Part shown: piece after piece, positions 24,547 to 33,726 of the stretch
Position numbering within the stretch: the stretch's first letter is position 1
Layout of the letters: the number at the start of each line of letters is the position of its first letter
DNA from: VAXT01 sp035318925
Lineage (GTDB): Bacteria; Actinomycetota; Thermoleophilia; Gaiellales; Gaiellaceae
Direction: 5' to 3'
Length of the DNA: 64,000 nucleotides
NCBI GenBank assembly: GCA_035318925.1
Contig: DATHDS010000021.1
Location: 1-64,000 of the forward strand
The notes under the pieces: model-generated
The model's input: the letters and a program-made list of their open reading frames with translations, nothing else
Databases searched by the model: none
Told to the model about the DNA's origin: nothing
Program-made: the position numbers and the translations under genes

Positions 24547-27258
24547 ATGAGCAGCGGCGCACAAACGCTGGTGGGGCGCGACCGGGAGTTGGCACAGATT
24601 CGGGAATTCCTCGCTCAGGCGTCTGGCGTCCTTCTGCTCGAAGGCGAAGCGGGAATCGGCAAGACCGCACACCTGCACGCCGGCGTCGAAGCTGCCCGTT
24701 TGTCAGGTTGGCGGGTTCTGTTGGCGCGTCCGGCCGAGGCTGAGGCGACCTTGGCGTTCGCAGGTGTCGGTGATCTCCTCCGCGACGAGGTCGGCGAGGC
24801 GTTGGATCGATTACCGCCGCCACAGCGGAGGGCGCTGGCGGTCGCTCTTCTCCTCGAGGAGGCCGGGTCCGGGTCGGTCGATCCGCACGCGGTTGGGCTG
24901 GCCCTGCTCGCCGCGCTATCAGATCTTGGACAAGTAAAGCCGGTTCTCGTGGCGGTCGACGACGTGCAGTGGCTCGATCCCGCGTCGGCCGCGACGTTGG
25001 CCTTTGCCGCGCGCCGGCTCGCCAGTGAGCAGGTCGCGTTTATCCTCGCGGCCAGGTCGCCGTTCGGCGGTGGCCCCCTCGCCGCAGTCGCGACAGACCG
25101 GCTTCGTCTCGAATCGCTCGCTCCCGCGGCACTCCGCGAGCTGCTGAGCCGTCGGGCCGGCTGCGAGCTCGCGCGGCCTCTCTTGCTGCGGATCCACTCT
25201 GCGACGCGCGGGAACCCGCTCCACGCGCTTGAGCTGGCGCGCTCGCTGCCGGCCGACCTTCCGCCCGATGCCGCGCTGCCGGTGCCACCAGAGCTGAGAG
25301 AACTCCTCGGTCTGCGGCTGCGCGCCGTTTCGCCCGATGTGTGCCGAAGGCTCGCCGCCGCGGCTGCGCTCTCCCGGCCGACAGAGGACCTCGTCGGCGA
25401 CCTATCGGAAGCAGTCGCGGCTGGGCTGGTCGAGCGGGAGCCTGACAGGATCCGTTTTACGCATCCTCTGTTGGCATCGATCCTCTATGAAGATCTGCCT
25501 GCGGACCAACGTCGCGAGCTCCACCTCCGGCTCGCAGACATCGTTCCCGATCTGGAGCAGCGCGCCTGGCACCTCGCCCGCGGAACCGAGGAACCCGACG
25601 AGGAGATCGCGGCGGCGCTCGATGCCGCCGCAGAGCGCGCAGCCGCGCGTGGCGCGCCCGAAACGGCCGCGGCACTCTGCCGGCAGGCAAGCCGCCTGAC
25701 GTCTGTGGCCCGACCGAAGGTTGCTGCCCGGCGCGCTCTTCGCGGAGCGACGTTCACATGGGCGGCAGGCGATGGATCGGCTAGCCGCAAGATGCTCGTC
25801 GAGCTGATCGCGTCGCTTCCACCGTCGGCGAGGCGGGCCCAGGCGCGCCAGCTCATGGTGAAGATCGTTGACGACATCCCGCAGACGATCGACCAACTCG
25901 AGCGGGCAATCGACGACGCGAGCGGAGACTTCGCTCAGGAAGCGTCGGCACGGAACCTGCTCGCCCGGCAGCTCACGTGGGGCGGCGACTTCGAGCGCGC
26001 GATCGCCGAGGCGCAGGCGGCCGCCGCTCTCGTCGAGCGGGCTGAGTGCCCCGCCGAGCTGGCCGTAGCCCTCGCCCGCGAAGCCCAAGCCCGTGCCTTC
26101 GCGGGAGAACCGATCGCCCACGAGCTGCTCGAGCGCGCGGTCGCGCTCGAGCAGCAGCTCGGCGATGCGATCCAGGTTGCAGACAGCCCGACACGCGTTC
26201 GCGGAGCGTGCGCCATGTGGGACGACGACCTCGAGGCTGCTCGGTCCTACACACAAACCGTGGAACGCCGGGCGGCGAGCCGATCGGAGAGCTGGCGCGC
26301 GATCATCCTCAACACGCTGGCGGAGATCGAGCTGCGGCGCGGTCAAACCGGGCGCGCGCTCCGACACGTCGCGGAAGCCGAGGAGATCGCTGCCTACTGG
26401 GGCGTCACCCACGCCGAGGCCAGCGTGCTAGCAACGGGTGCGCTTGTGAAAGCCGTGGCCGGCCAGGTCAAAGCCGCGCGGGCTGACGCTGAGCGAGCAC
26501 TCGAGTTGATGCGTCCCGTCGGGTACGACGTCATCGTCCGTTCGGCAGAGCGCGCACTCGGATTTCTCGAGCTCTCACGCGGCAGCGCCGCAGACGCCGA
26601 CGCGGTGCTGGCGCCGCTCCTCGCACGATCCGGGATCGGGCATCCCACCGCAGCCGCCGCGGCCCCGGACGAGATCGAGGCACTCGTCGAGCTCGGGAGG
26701 ATGGGGGAGGCGGAAGAGCTGCTCGCCGAGCTTGACGCCCACGTCAGCCGGACCGGCCGACCGCGAGCGGCCGCTGCCGCAGCTAGATGCCAATTGCTCG
26801 TCTTCGCGGCACGGGGTGAAATCGACGCTGCGCTGAGCAGCGCACAGACGGCGCTCGCGACACAGGGAGCGGACGCGGAGCCGCTCGAGCGCGGGCGCGC
26901 GCTCCTTGCGCTCGGATCCGCGCTACGACGCGGCAATCAGCGCCGTGCTGCCCGAGAGGCGCTCCAGGCGGCTCTCGCGCTCTTCGAGGAGCTCGGGGCG
27001 TCGCTGTGGGCGGAGCGGTCTCGAGCCGAGCTCGCGCGAATCGGGGGCCGCACGTCGTACGGCGACGAGCTGACCCCGAGCGAACGCCGCGTCGCCGAGC
27101 TCGTTGCGATCGGACGATCGAATCCCGAGGTGGCTCAGGCGCTCTTCCTCTCGCGGAAGACCGTCGAGCGGCACGTCTCCCAGGTGCTGCGAAAGCTCGA
27201 CGTCCGCAACCGAACAGAGTTGGCTGCGAAGTTGCGGCATGGCGTCGATCAAAGTTGA
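24547..27258 (+). CDS. LuxR-family transcriptional regulator with STAND/AAA ATPase domain (LAL type)
   Basis: This 903-residue protein has an N-terminal ATPase with Walker A EGEAGIGKT (residues ~30-38) and Walker B-like PVLVAVDDVQWLD. The central 450 residues are helical, with TPR-like repeats. The C-terminus is a LuxR helix-turn-helix: LTPSERRVAELVAIGRSNPE, then KTVERHVSQVLRKLDVRNRTELA. It is a typical large ATP-binding LuxR regulator activated by a ligand and nucleotide. The ATG at 24547 starts the recognised homology; an open frame upstream runs into the repeat and is not coding. It is probably the regulator of the two small genes that follow. Confidence 0.86.
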   Translation: MSSGAQTLVGRDRELAQIREFLAQASGVLLLEGEAGIGKTAHLHAGVEAARLSGWRVLLARPAEAEATLAFAGVGDLLRDEVGEALDRLPPPQRRALAVALLLEEAGSGSVDPHAVGLALLAALSDLGQVKPVLVAVDDVQWLDPASAATLAFAARRLASEQVAFILAARSPFGGGPLAAVATDRLRLESLAPAALRELLSRRAGCELARPLLLRIHSATRGNPLHALELARSLPADLPPDAALPVPPELRELLGLRLRAVSPDVCRRLAAAAALSRPTEDLVGDLSEAVAAGLVEREPDRIRFTHPLLASILYEDLPADQRRELHLRLADIVPDLEQRAWHLARGTEEPDEEIAAALDAAAERAAARGAPETAAALCRQASRLTSVARPKVAARRALRGATFTWAAGDGSASRKMLVELIASLPPSARRAQARQLMVKIVDDIPQTIDQLERAIDDASGDFAQEASARNLLARQLTWGGDFERAIAEAQAAAALVERAECPAELAVALAREAQARAFAGEPIAHELLERAVALEQQLGDAIQVADSPTRVRGACAMWDDDLEAARSYTQTVERRAASRSESWRAIILNTLAEIELRRGQTGRALRHVAEAEEIAAYWGVTHAEASVLATGALVKAVAGQVKAARADAERALELMRPVGYDVIVRSAERALGFLELSRGSAADADAVLAPLLARSGIGHPTAAAAAPDEIEALVELGRMGEAEELLAELDAHVSRTGRPRAAAAAARCQLLVFAARGEIDAALSSAQTALATQGADAEPLERGRALLALGSALRRGNQRRAAREALQAALALFEELGASLWAERSRAELARIGGRTSYGDELTPSERRVAELVAIGRSNPEVAQALFLSRKTVERHVSQVLRKLDVRNRTELAAKLRHGVDQS

Positions 27259-27335
27259 GGGAGCTCCCCGAAGACGGATCCCGGCGGACTTCGTAGGTTC
27301 GGCAGAGCGTAAATCTGCCGCCTCTGGGAGGGCAC

Positions 27336-27632
27336 GTGGGGATGCTGATGATGCTGTTCGAAGGGAACCCCGGCGAGCGGGTGTTCCGCGAGGACGCCCT
27401 CCGCAAGCTCGCTCGCCTCGGAATAACCACCGTCTCCGTTCTTCGCGACGAGGAGACGGTCGGGCTCGTGCTCGAGGGCTGGGCGTTCGACCCGGACCGT
27501 TCCGCGGAGGACGTGCACGAAGTGGTGGCAGGTACCACGGCAGGCGCGAGGACATTCCATCCGACCGCACAGATGGCGGTCTCGACCGCCTCGACCGAAG
27601 GAGGAGAAACATGCGTTCGAGGAAGAAGTTGA
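27336..27632 (+). CDS. Small conserved-looking protein of unknown function
   Basis: This 98-residue protein starts at GTG 27336 (GGGAGG upstream) or at one of the ATGs just after. It reads MLMMLFEGNPGERVF, then ARLGITTVSVLRDEETVGLVLEGWAFDP, an alternating strand pattern suggesting a small alpha/beta fold. Its 3' end overlaps the cupin start by 22 bp, linking the two genes. I recognise no family with certainty. Confidence 0.55.
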   Translation: MGMLMMLFEGNPGERVFREDALRKLARLGITTVSVLRDEETVGLVLEGWAFDPDRSAEDVHEVVAGTTAGARTFHPTAQMAVSTASTEGGETCVRGRS

Positions 27633-28087
27633 GTCTCGCGATCGTCGGAGTTGCGGCGATCGGAATGTGGGCGGCCGTCGCTCTCGGGTCCCCAGGGGTT
27701 GGTTTTCACCCCGAGAATCTAGTCACCGCGAACCTCGCCAACGACGTCAAGTTGAACAGCGACCGGGTCAAGTTCCAGACGAAAGATCCGACCGACGTCC
27801 GAGTCCAGAGGATCGTCATCGATCCGGGCGGCTACAGCGGCTGGCATCACCACCCAGGCATCCTGATCGTGTCTGTGTTGTCCGGTCAGGTGACCGTTAC
27901 GGACTCAGACTGCAGCTCGACGACGTACGGGCCCGGCCTTCCCGCCGGCTCCGCATTTGTCGAGTACGGCGATGATCCGGGGCAGGCCTCGAGCGCCGGT
28001 GGGGCGACGGTCTATGCGACGTTTGTTGCGCCGCACGCCTCTCCGCCCGTCTTCCGAATCGAGGACCCCGTCCAGTCTTGCCCGTGA
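27611..28087 (+). CDS. Exported cupin-domain protein
   Basis: This 158-residue protein has a signal peptide (LSLAIVGVAAIGMWAAVALG). A single cupin barrel follows, with the metal-binding motif GGYSGWHHHPG, then VSVLSGQVTVTDSDC and a C-terminal strand with VYATFVAPHASPP. AAGGAGGAG precedes the ATG at 27611. The first cupin motif has its His-His pair; the second motif lacks a clear His, so metal binding may be incomplete. It follows the LuxR regulator and ends before a strong hairpin. Confidence 0.82.
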   Translation: MRSRKKLSLAIVGVAAIGMWAAVALGSPGVGFHPENLVTANLANDVKLNSDRVKFQTKDPTDVRVQRIVIDPGGYSGWHHHPGILIVSVLSGQVTVTDSDCSSTTYGPGLPAGSAFVEYGDDPGQASSAGGATVYATFVAPHASPPVFRIEDPVQSCP

Positions 28088-28133
28088 TGGCAGGCGGCTA
28101 TCAAGACCGCTGAAGGGGATGTTTGCAAGGACT

Positions 28134-28171
28134 CGCCCCGGTGCCCGGCTCGTAGCCGGGGCACCGGGGCG
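28134..28171 (+). terminator. GC-rich hairpin after the cupin gene
   Basis: CGCCCCGGTGCCCGGCT (28134-28150), loop CGT, then its complement (28154-28171) with one bulged G. It lies 47 bp after the cupin stop. No run of T follows, so it may work with Rho or as a 3'-end stabiliser. Confidence 0.65.
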
Positions 28172-28308
28172 ACGCTTAGATAGTCCACCTGACGGGTAGC
28201 GAGCAGGAAGCTTTCTTTCCGACGGTTTCGGGTACGACCGAGGGCTCCGGCCGCTGGTGACGCCGTCCACCGCGTGAGTTTCACCTCGGAAACTCGGGGT
28301 CGGAAACT

Positions 28309-28702
28309 CGGGGTCGGACACCGAATTCTGTCAAGGGTTTTCTGTGCCGACTTTGCTACAAAGTCCGCGGCCAGTTGGCCCTTGAGGCATTGCCTCCCCG
28401 CTCTCGGGTTTCCTGGCGCGTCGCTCCGTGCCTGTATGCGAGCGGAACAGTGCTGGCGCGCACGGGCCGCTCGCAGGAGGGGGTTGAGCGGCGCGAGCCG
28501 GCGCGCGAAGCGCGCCGCCGGCCAGAGAAGCGAGAGCCGACGCGCGGATTCGAACCGCGGACCCCTTCATTACGAGGGTTGATCAGGTGTCGTCGCGGGA
28601 CGCGCAGGGTCGTGCGAAGTCGCATGGCTCCAAGGAAAGTGCTCGGCCGAGGTGGCGGCCGAAGACCTCAAACGACAAAGACGTAGACCCCGCGTAGACC
28701 CC
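28309..28702. repeat. About 0.4-kb direct repeat, copy B (element end with att site)
   Basis: This is the counterpart of 24006-24414. The hairpin before the core has a different sequence here (GGCGCGC-GAA-GCGCGCC, 28500-28516) but the same 7-bp stem and 3-nt loop, so structure is conserved while sequence is not. The 763 bp between genes (28088-28850) hold the terminator, this repeat, the att core, the arm sites and no credible gene. Confidence 0.8.
28533..28576 (-). other. Attachment site B: tRNA-Thr 3'-half duplicate
   Basis: This 44-bp core is identical to cores A and C and truncated at the anticodon loop like A. It separates the integrase-less left unit from the integrase-bearing right unit. 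Confidence 0.88.
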
Positions 28703-28721
28703 GCGGGCTCTCACAGACCCC
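28682..28721 (+). promoter_or_regulatory. Putative integrase arm-type sites at att B
   Basis: CGTAGACCCC at 28682-28691 and 28693-28702, plus a degenerate third copy CACAGACCCC at 28712-28721. The first begins 106 bp right of core B, as at core A. Confidence 0.6.
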
Positions 28722-28850
28722 CTGACGCGTGAGGCGCAGGCCGGCGCGGCCTCGACGGGGGTGGCTATTCGATCGGGTCGAGTACGACGATGTCGTCCGT
28801 GTCGACGCACCCTGAGCCGGGCCGCCGCGAGCCCGTCCTCGCCGGGCTGC

Positions 28851-31298
28851 TCAGTCGCGTCCCTCGAGCGCGTAGGCGATCGCTTCGTTGCGCGGCATCT
28901 TCTCGCCCTCGGTGAACAGCTGTTCCGCGGCTTGATCGCCGAGCGACGCATGTACGGCCGCCAGCGTGTTTTCGTACAGGCCGGCCTCGTAGGCCTCTCG
29001 GGATTGGCCGGTCTCCTCGGCGATGTGGTTGGACGCACCGAGGAGACGTGCTGCCCGGTGCGGGTTGTCGTTTGTGTTTGCCACGGCAGCGAGTCCGAGG
29101 AGAACCTCACCTGCTGCGACCGATCCGGTAGTGGCGAAAAGCGTCAGGGCCTCAAACAGCTGCTCGGCGGCTCGCTCGACGTCTCCCCGACTTAGGACCA
29201 CCAAGCCGAGGTTCGTCAACACGCGACCAGTTGCAGCCGGAAAGCCGACCTCTCGCGAGATGGCGAGCGCCTCCGAGAACGTGCTGGCGGCAGCGTCGAA
29301 TTCTCCTTTGGTCATGAGTACATTCCCGAGATTGTTGAGCGCAAGCGCGAGCGACCAACGATCGCCGCTCGCACGCGCGAGCGGCACTGCCTGTTCGTGC
29401 ATGCGTTGCGCCTCATCGAGATCGCCGTCAGCGTGGGCGGCCCAACCAAGCAGCGTCCGCGCGCGAGCGCGTGCGATGGTGTCATCGAGCTCCGTCGATA
29501 GACGGTCGATCTCCAGCGCCAGCGGCCTCATTTCCGCGGCGGAGTTTCGACTCCCCAGCAGTGTGCAGAGAGCGATGAGAGCGCGGACTCGAGTACGAGC
29601 GTCGCTATCGCCGAGCGCTAGCGCCTTCTCCAGCCAGACCGCCCCTTCGCGCCAATGACCGCGCTCAACCCACAGAGAGAGCAGCGCAGCGCCTAGCGTC
29701 TGAAACGCCGCTGCCGCCCGTGTCCTCTCGAACCACGCCAGCGCGGCACGAAGATTTCCGAGTTCGGCTTCGAGCCGGTCGAGCCACTCAGCCTCCTCTG
29801 GCCCCTGCAGCTGCTCGTTTCCGCGCTCCGCAAGATCCGCATACCAGGCCGCGTGGCGGCTCGACATCTCGCGCGTCTCGGGTGACTGATGTAGCCGCTC
29901 GGTCGCGAATTCGCGGATCGTCTCCAGCAGCCAGAAGCGGTCGCCACTGTGGCGGAGCAGGCTCTTGTCGACGAGCGACTGGAGAACGTCGAGGTCGGCG
30001 TCGCACACCTCTTCGGCCGCATCGAGGGTGCAGCCGCCGGCGAAGACGGCGAGGCGGGCGAAGAGCTGCTGCTCGCCGCCGCTGAGCAGGTCGTGTGACC
30101 ATTCGATCGTCGCCCGCAGGGTCTGCTGGCGCGGATCAGCGTCGCGGCCGCCCTTGAAGAGGTCGAGACGTTGGGAGAGGCGCTCGAGGATCTGGGCGGG
30201 TGCGAGGACGCTGGTGCGGGCTGCGGCGAGCTCGACGGCGAGCGGCAGCTCGTCGAGGCGTCGGCAGAGCTCGCCGATCGTCTCGTCCGGCTCGAGTTGT
30301 GCGCGAACACAGAAGAGCTCGACTGCCTCCGGCTGGGCGAGAGGCGGGATCGGATACTCGACTTCGCCGCTGATGCGTAAGAGCTCGCGGCTCGTGATGA
30401 GCAGCCTCAAGTTCGGGCACGCTTGGAGCAGCTTCGAGAGCTCGGGCGCCGCCTCCACCACCTGCTCGAAGTTGTCGAGCAACAGCAGCAGCTCGCGGTC
30501 GCCGACGTGCTTGGCCAGTTCCTCCTTGGCGCCGAGCGTCTGTGCGATCTCCTCGGCCACGACGGCCGGGTCGCGCAGCCGCGCGAGGCCGACCCAGAAG
30601 ACGCCCGCCTTGAAGGCGGTTACGAGCTCTGAGGCGGCTTCGATCGCGAGTCGCGTCTTCCCCGAACCACCAGGCCCCGAGAGGGTCACCAGGCGAGCGC
30701 CGTTCCCGAGCAGGCCAACGAGCTCATCCCGCTCCCGCCGCCTGCCGACGAAAGAGGAGGCAGGGTGTGGCAGGTTCGTATTCGAGATCGTCCTCAGCGG
30801 GGCGAAGCGCTCGCTCCCGAGCTGGAACAGCCCCACCGGGTCGTCGAAATCCTTGAGCCGATGCTCGCCGAGCTCGGTCAGCTCGCCATCGATGAACGCC
30901 CGCGTCGCTGCGGACACGACGACCTGACCGCCGTGGCCGGAAGCGGCAATGCGGGCGGCACGGTGCAGCTCGCGACCGGCGTAGCCCTCGCCGGTCAGCT
31001 GCAGCTCGCCCGTGTGCACCCCCATCCGTACCTTGACCTGGACGGGCGCGAGCGCATCCTGACCCTGCGCCGCAGCGGCCAACGCCTCGGCAGGATCGGC
31101 GAACGCGTACAGGAATGCGTCCCCCTGCGTGTCGACCTCGACGCCACCGTGCTCGGAAAGAACGCCCCGTAGGAGCCGGCGGTGTTCCGCCAGCGCATGC
31201 ACATAGCCTTCCTCTCCCAACTCTTCGATCAGCCGTGTCGAGCCCTCGATGTCTGTGAACAACAGGGTTACGATGCCGGCCGGAAGATCCACACGCAC
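28851..31298 (-). CDS. Cyclase-like/NB-ARC (STAND)/TPR regulator, paralogue 1
   Basis: The product is 815 residues. A class III cyclase-like domain (~8-165) carries FTDIEGS, but the substrate-selecting Lys position reads Asp in VDTQGD, and the transition-state Asn position reads His in LHRAARIAA. An NB-ARC-type ATPase follows (Walker A GPGGSGKT at ~208, LLLLLDNFEQV, ITSRELL, GELCRRLDELPLAVELAAA), then TPR repeats (ALNNLGNVL, VLTNLGLVV). It is 50-60% identical by eye to the protein at 33727-36177. Start ATG/GTG at 31298, divergent from the YecM-like gene. Confidence 0.85.
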   Translation of the reverse strand: MRVDLPAGIVTLLFTDIEGSTRLIEELGEEGYVHALAEHRRLLRGVLSEHGGVEVDTQGDAFLYAFADPAEALAAAAQGQDALAPVQVKVRMGVHTGELQLTGEGYAGRELHRAARIAASGHGGQVVVSAATRAFIDGELTELGEHRLKDFDDPVGLFQLGSERFAPLRTISNTNLPHPASSFVGRRRERDELVGLLGNGARLVTLSGPGGSGKTRLAIEAASELVTAFKAGVFWVGLARLRDPAVVAEEIAQTLGAKEELAKHVGDRELLLLLDNFEQVVEAAPELSKLLQACPNLRLLITSRELLRISGEVEYPIPPLAQPEAVELFCVRAQLEPDETIGELCRRLDELPLAVELAAARTSVLAPAQILERLSQRLDLFKGGRDADPRQQTLRATIEWSHDLLSGGEQQLFARLAVFAGGCTLDAAEEVCDADLDVLQSLVDKSLLRHSGDRFWLLETIREFATERLHQSPETREMSSRHAAWYADLAERGNEQLQGPEEAEWLDRLEAELGNLRAALAWFERTRAAAAFQTLGAALLSLWVERGHWREGAVWLEKALALGDSDARTRVRALIALCTLLGSRNSAAEMRPLALEIDRLSTELDDTIARARARTLLGWAAHADGDLDEAQRMHEQAVPLARASGDRWSLALALNNLGNVLMTKGEFDAAASTFSEALAISREVGFPAATGRVLTNLGLVVLSRGDVERAAEQLFEALTLFATTGSVAAGEVLLGLAAVANTNDNPHRAARLLGASNHIAEETGQSREAYEAGLYENTLAAVHASLGDQAAEQLFTEGEKMPRNEAIAYALEGRD

Positions 31299-31370
31299 GG
31301 ATCTAGATCATCCGCCGGGAGAGATCGTCCGTCCAGTCCTCCTGTCCCGTCCGTCGGGCCACTCGGCTGG

Positions 31371-31402
31371 GCCAGTGTTCCGGAATGACGCCTGACGAGT
31401 GG
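31371..31402. repeat. Dispersed intergenic motif, copy 1
   Basis: Motif of the form GCCAGTGTTC...TGACGCCxGACG, upstream of paralogue 1 and of the divergent YecM-like gene. Related copies are at 33468, 36252 and 36833, all within this element. Confidence 0.5.
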
Positions 31403-31449
31403 CCCGTGTGCCGGCCGTGCATCTCGTACGATGGCGGAGGAGGTGCCAC

Positions 31450-32049
31450 GTGCCGACGAGTGATCCGATCGCCGACATCATCGGGGACTATCGAGCCTTT
31501 GCGGCGATGCAGCGCGACCGTCTTTCCACCCGCGGCATCGACATCTCGCCATACGCACTCAGCCACCTCGCCGTCCGTGTCGCCGACTGGGATCTGTACG
31601 TGCACCAGCGGACGCTTCTCGAGCGCCATGCGAGGGCGAACCGCGAGAATGTCTGGAACGGGCGTCCCATCTCCCTGATCGTGCTCGCCGAGCCGCTCGA
31701 CGTCCTCGATGGGACTCCGGTCTCTCGCATCGAGCTCATCCCGCCCGTTCACCAGCGTGTCTACCGGATGGGCCTGGAGCACCTCGGCGTCGTCGTCGGT
31801 GAGGACTTCGACGAGTTCTCGAAAGTGCATCGGGCCGCGCTGACTGGGCAGCAGTTTCAGAGCCCCAACGTCGATCCTGTCTACGTCCTCTTCGAGGACT
31901 TCACCCACGTGAAGTTTTACCGGCGCTCCTTCTTTGACGTCGTCGAGGGCGAGGAGGGGCGCTTCGACGGCTTCGTCCACGTCGACGACTGGGTGCCGCA
32001 GCGCCTCGTGACCGCGACCGGCCCGAACCCGCTGCCGCGTTGGACCTAG
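31450..32049 (+). CDS. YecM-like VOC-fold protein
   Basis: This 199-residue protein starts at GTG 31450 (GGAGGAGG at 31437-31443). It shows the YecM pattern: GIDISPYALSHLAVRV, NGRPISLIVLAEPL, SRIELIPPVHQRVYRMGLEHLGVVVG, and HVKFYRRSFFDVVEGE at the end. YecM proteins have a VOC-like fold of unknown activity; conserved His and Glu (LSHLAV, IELI, LEHLGVV) could bind a metal. It is 13 bp upstream of the hydrolase-cyclase gene and probably co-transcribed with it. Confidence 0.78.
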   Translation: MPTSDPIADIIGDYRAFAAMQRDRLSTRGIDISPYALSHLAVRVADWDLYVHQRTLLERHARANRENVWNGRPISLIVLAEPLDVLDGTPVSRIELIPPVHQRVYRMGLEHLGVVVGEDFDEFSKVHRAALTGQQFQSPNVDPVYVLFEDFTHVKFYRRSFFDVVEGEEGRFDGFVHVDDWVPQRLVTATGPNPLPRWT

Positions 32050-32062
32050 GGAAGATCGAGCC

Positions 32063-33418
32063 GTGGACGCGGATATTCGGTATGCGCATAACGGCGGAGT
32101 TGCGATTGCCTACCGGGTCGTTGGTGAGAGCGAGGTCGATCTGGTGTTGCTGCCTGACTTCACGTCGAACCTCGTCTTCTGGTGGTTGTCGCCGCACTGG
32201 CGTGGGTTCTATGAGCGGTTGGCACGCTCTTTCCGGCTGATCCTGTTCGACAAGCGGGGCACGGGTCTGTCTGATCATGGGCCGCAGTACGCAACCTTGG
32301 AAACACGGATGGAGGACCTGCGCGCGGTGCTGGACACTGTCGCCTCGTCGAGTGCCGTCGTATTCGGCTCGCACGAGGGGACGCTGATGGCGACGTTGTA
32401 TGCGGCGATTTATCCGGAGCGAACGCGGGCGCTGGTCCTCTTTCATCCGACCGTTGCTGGGCCGGGGACGGAGAGTCGCGAGGTGCAGGAGGCTTTGAGG
32501 GAGCTGCGCGAGCGGTGGGGGACACGTGAGTTCTCGGACGAGCTTGTCCAGAGGACTGCACCGTCGCTGAATGCGGATGAAGAGTACCGCCGCTGGCTCG
32601 CTGATGCGTTGCGGGTGGGTGCGAGCCCGGCGGCCGCTTACACGCTCAACCGGGCCTACTTTGAGAGCGACCTGAGTGACGTGTTACCGGCGGTGAGGGT
32701 GCCGACGCTCGTTTTCTACCGGCAGGAGCCACCGGGAGACCTCCCGGTTGAAGAGCTCCGGCGGCCTCAGGACGAGGCCGCCCTCGACGTCGCCGCGCGG
32801 ATTCCCGGGGCACAGGCGATGCGGCTGTCCGGTAGTGACTGGGGCGAGATCTTTCAGTCGCCGGAAGCGGCTGATGAGATCGAGCGTTTCGTCGCCGGGG
32901 AGCAGCCGGCCCGGATCCCCGAAAGCATCCTCACCACGGTGATGTTCACCGATCTCGTGAGTTCGACGGAGCAGGCAACCCAACTCGGCGACCGCGGTTG
33001 GCGAGATTTGCTCGCCTCCCACCACGCGCTCGTCCGCCGCGAACTGGGCCGCTTCCGTGGCGAGGAACGAGACACCGCGGGCGACGGCTTCTTCGCCACC
33101 TTCGACGGTCCAGTACGCGCGATCCGTGCCGCCCAGTCGATCATCTCTGGGCTCGAGACCCTCGGGCTGCAAGCACGCGTCGGCGTCCATGTCGGCGAAT
33201 GCGAGCTGCACGATGCCAAGCCCACCGGTGTGGCCGTCAACATCGGTGCCCGCGTCGCCTCCCTCGCCGACCCAGGCGAAGTGCTCGTTACCCGCACCGT
33301 CCGCGACCTCGTAGCCGGCTCTGGCCTCCAATTCGCCGAACGCGGCAGACACCCGCTCAAAGGCGTGCCAGGCGACTGGGACCTCTTCACCGTCAGCGAC
33401 GACGCGACCGTTCCATAA
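32063..33418 (+). CDS. Alpha/beta-hydrolase-like domain fused to class III cyclase domain
   Basis: The product is 451 residues from GTG 32063. Residues 1-280 are an alpha/beta-hydrolase fold (FRLILFDKRGTGLSDHG, ERTRALVLFHPTVAG), but the nucleophile elbow reads GSHEG, with His where catalytic Ser is expected. Residues 285-450 are a cyclase domain with VMFTDLVSSTEQ, DTAGDGFFATFDGP and VAVNIGARVASLADPGEVLV. The Lys position before GD reads Arg (ERDTAGD); the Asn/Arg pair is intact. Hydrolase-cyclase fusions of this type occur in mycobacteria (Rv1900c type), where the hydrolase part may sense a lipid-like ligand. Confidence 0.83.
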   Translation: MDADIRYAHNGGVAIAYRVVGESEVDLVLLPDFTSNLVFWWLSPHWRGFYERLARSFRLILFDKRGTGLSDHGPQYATLETRMEDLRAVLDTVASSSAVVFGSHEGTLMATLYAAIYPERTRALVLFHPTVAGPGTESREVQEALRELRERWGTREFSDELVQRTAPSLNADEEYRRWLADALRVGASPAAAYTLNRAYFESDLSDVLPAVRVPTLVFYRQEPPGDLPVEELRRPQDEAALDVAARIPGAQAMRLSGSDWGEIFQSPEAADEIERFVAGEQPARIPESILTTVMFTDLVSSTEQATQLGDRGWRDLLASHHALVRRELGRFRGEERDTAGDGFFATFDGPVRAIRAAQSIISGLETLGLQARVGVHVGECELHDAKPTGVAVNIGARVASLADPGEVLVTRTVRDLVAGSGLQFAERGRHPLKGVPGDWDLFTVSDDATVP

Positions 33419-33726
33419 AGAGCCCAAACCCTCGGAACCAGCACACGCGTCATCAACTCTCGCCTGCGCCAGCGTTCACGAATGACCCCCGAGCGGCGCG
33501 TGGCCGATTCCGGCCGACCGGATGGTTCCGCCCACACCGACCGAGGGGGTCAGCTCGGTGATCCAGGTCCCCTGGTCGTCTTGCTCTGTCTTCAAGTCGA
33601 AGAGCACATTCTGCGTGTGAAGGCTTTCTAGCTCCACGTCGCTCCATGCACCAGATCGTACGACTGGGCCAGTGAGTTCGGCAATGTCATCCGAGCCTGC
33701 CCTCAGCTCGAAGGCGCGCCTCCAGC
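33419..33726. other. Gap with dispersed motif and a doubtful minus-strand ORF
   Basis: These 308 bp lie between convergent genes. A copy of the dispersed motif is at 33468-33496. A minus-strand frame ending at 33476 reads FELRAGSDDIAELTG, then QNVLFDLKTEQDDQGTWITE, which looks protein-like, but no convincing start is present inside the gap and it would have to begin within the neighbouring gene. It may be the tail of a decayed gene. I do not call it as a CDS. Confidence 0.35.
33468..33496. repeat. Dispersed intergenic motif, copy 2
   Basis: Reads GCCAGCGTTCACGAATGACC and continues CCCGAGCGG. It matches copy 1 except at scattered positions. Confidence 0.5.

Larger units (their letters stand above)
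24245..28576. mobile_element. Left tandem unit of the composite element (4.3 kb, no integrase)
   Basis: This unit is bounded by att core A and att core B. It contains a LuxR-type ATPase gene, a 98-residue protein and an exported cupin, but no recombinase. It carries the arm repeats at its left end only; none are visible left of core B. It could be a defective or trans-mobilised element accreted next to the complete one. Confidence 0.65.

Noticed and set aside
23881..28702. CRISPR array
   Set aside because: The repeats are few, 59-400 bp long, unevenly spaced and not separated by uniform spacers; no cas gene is present.
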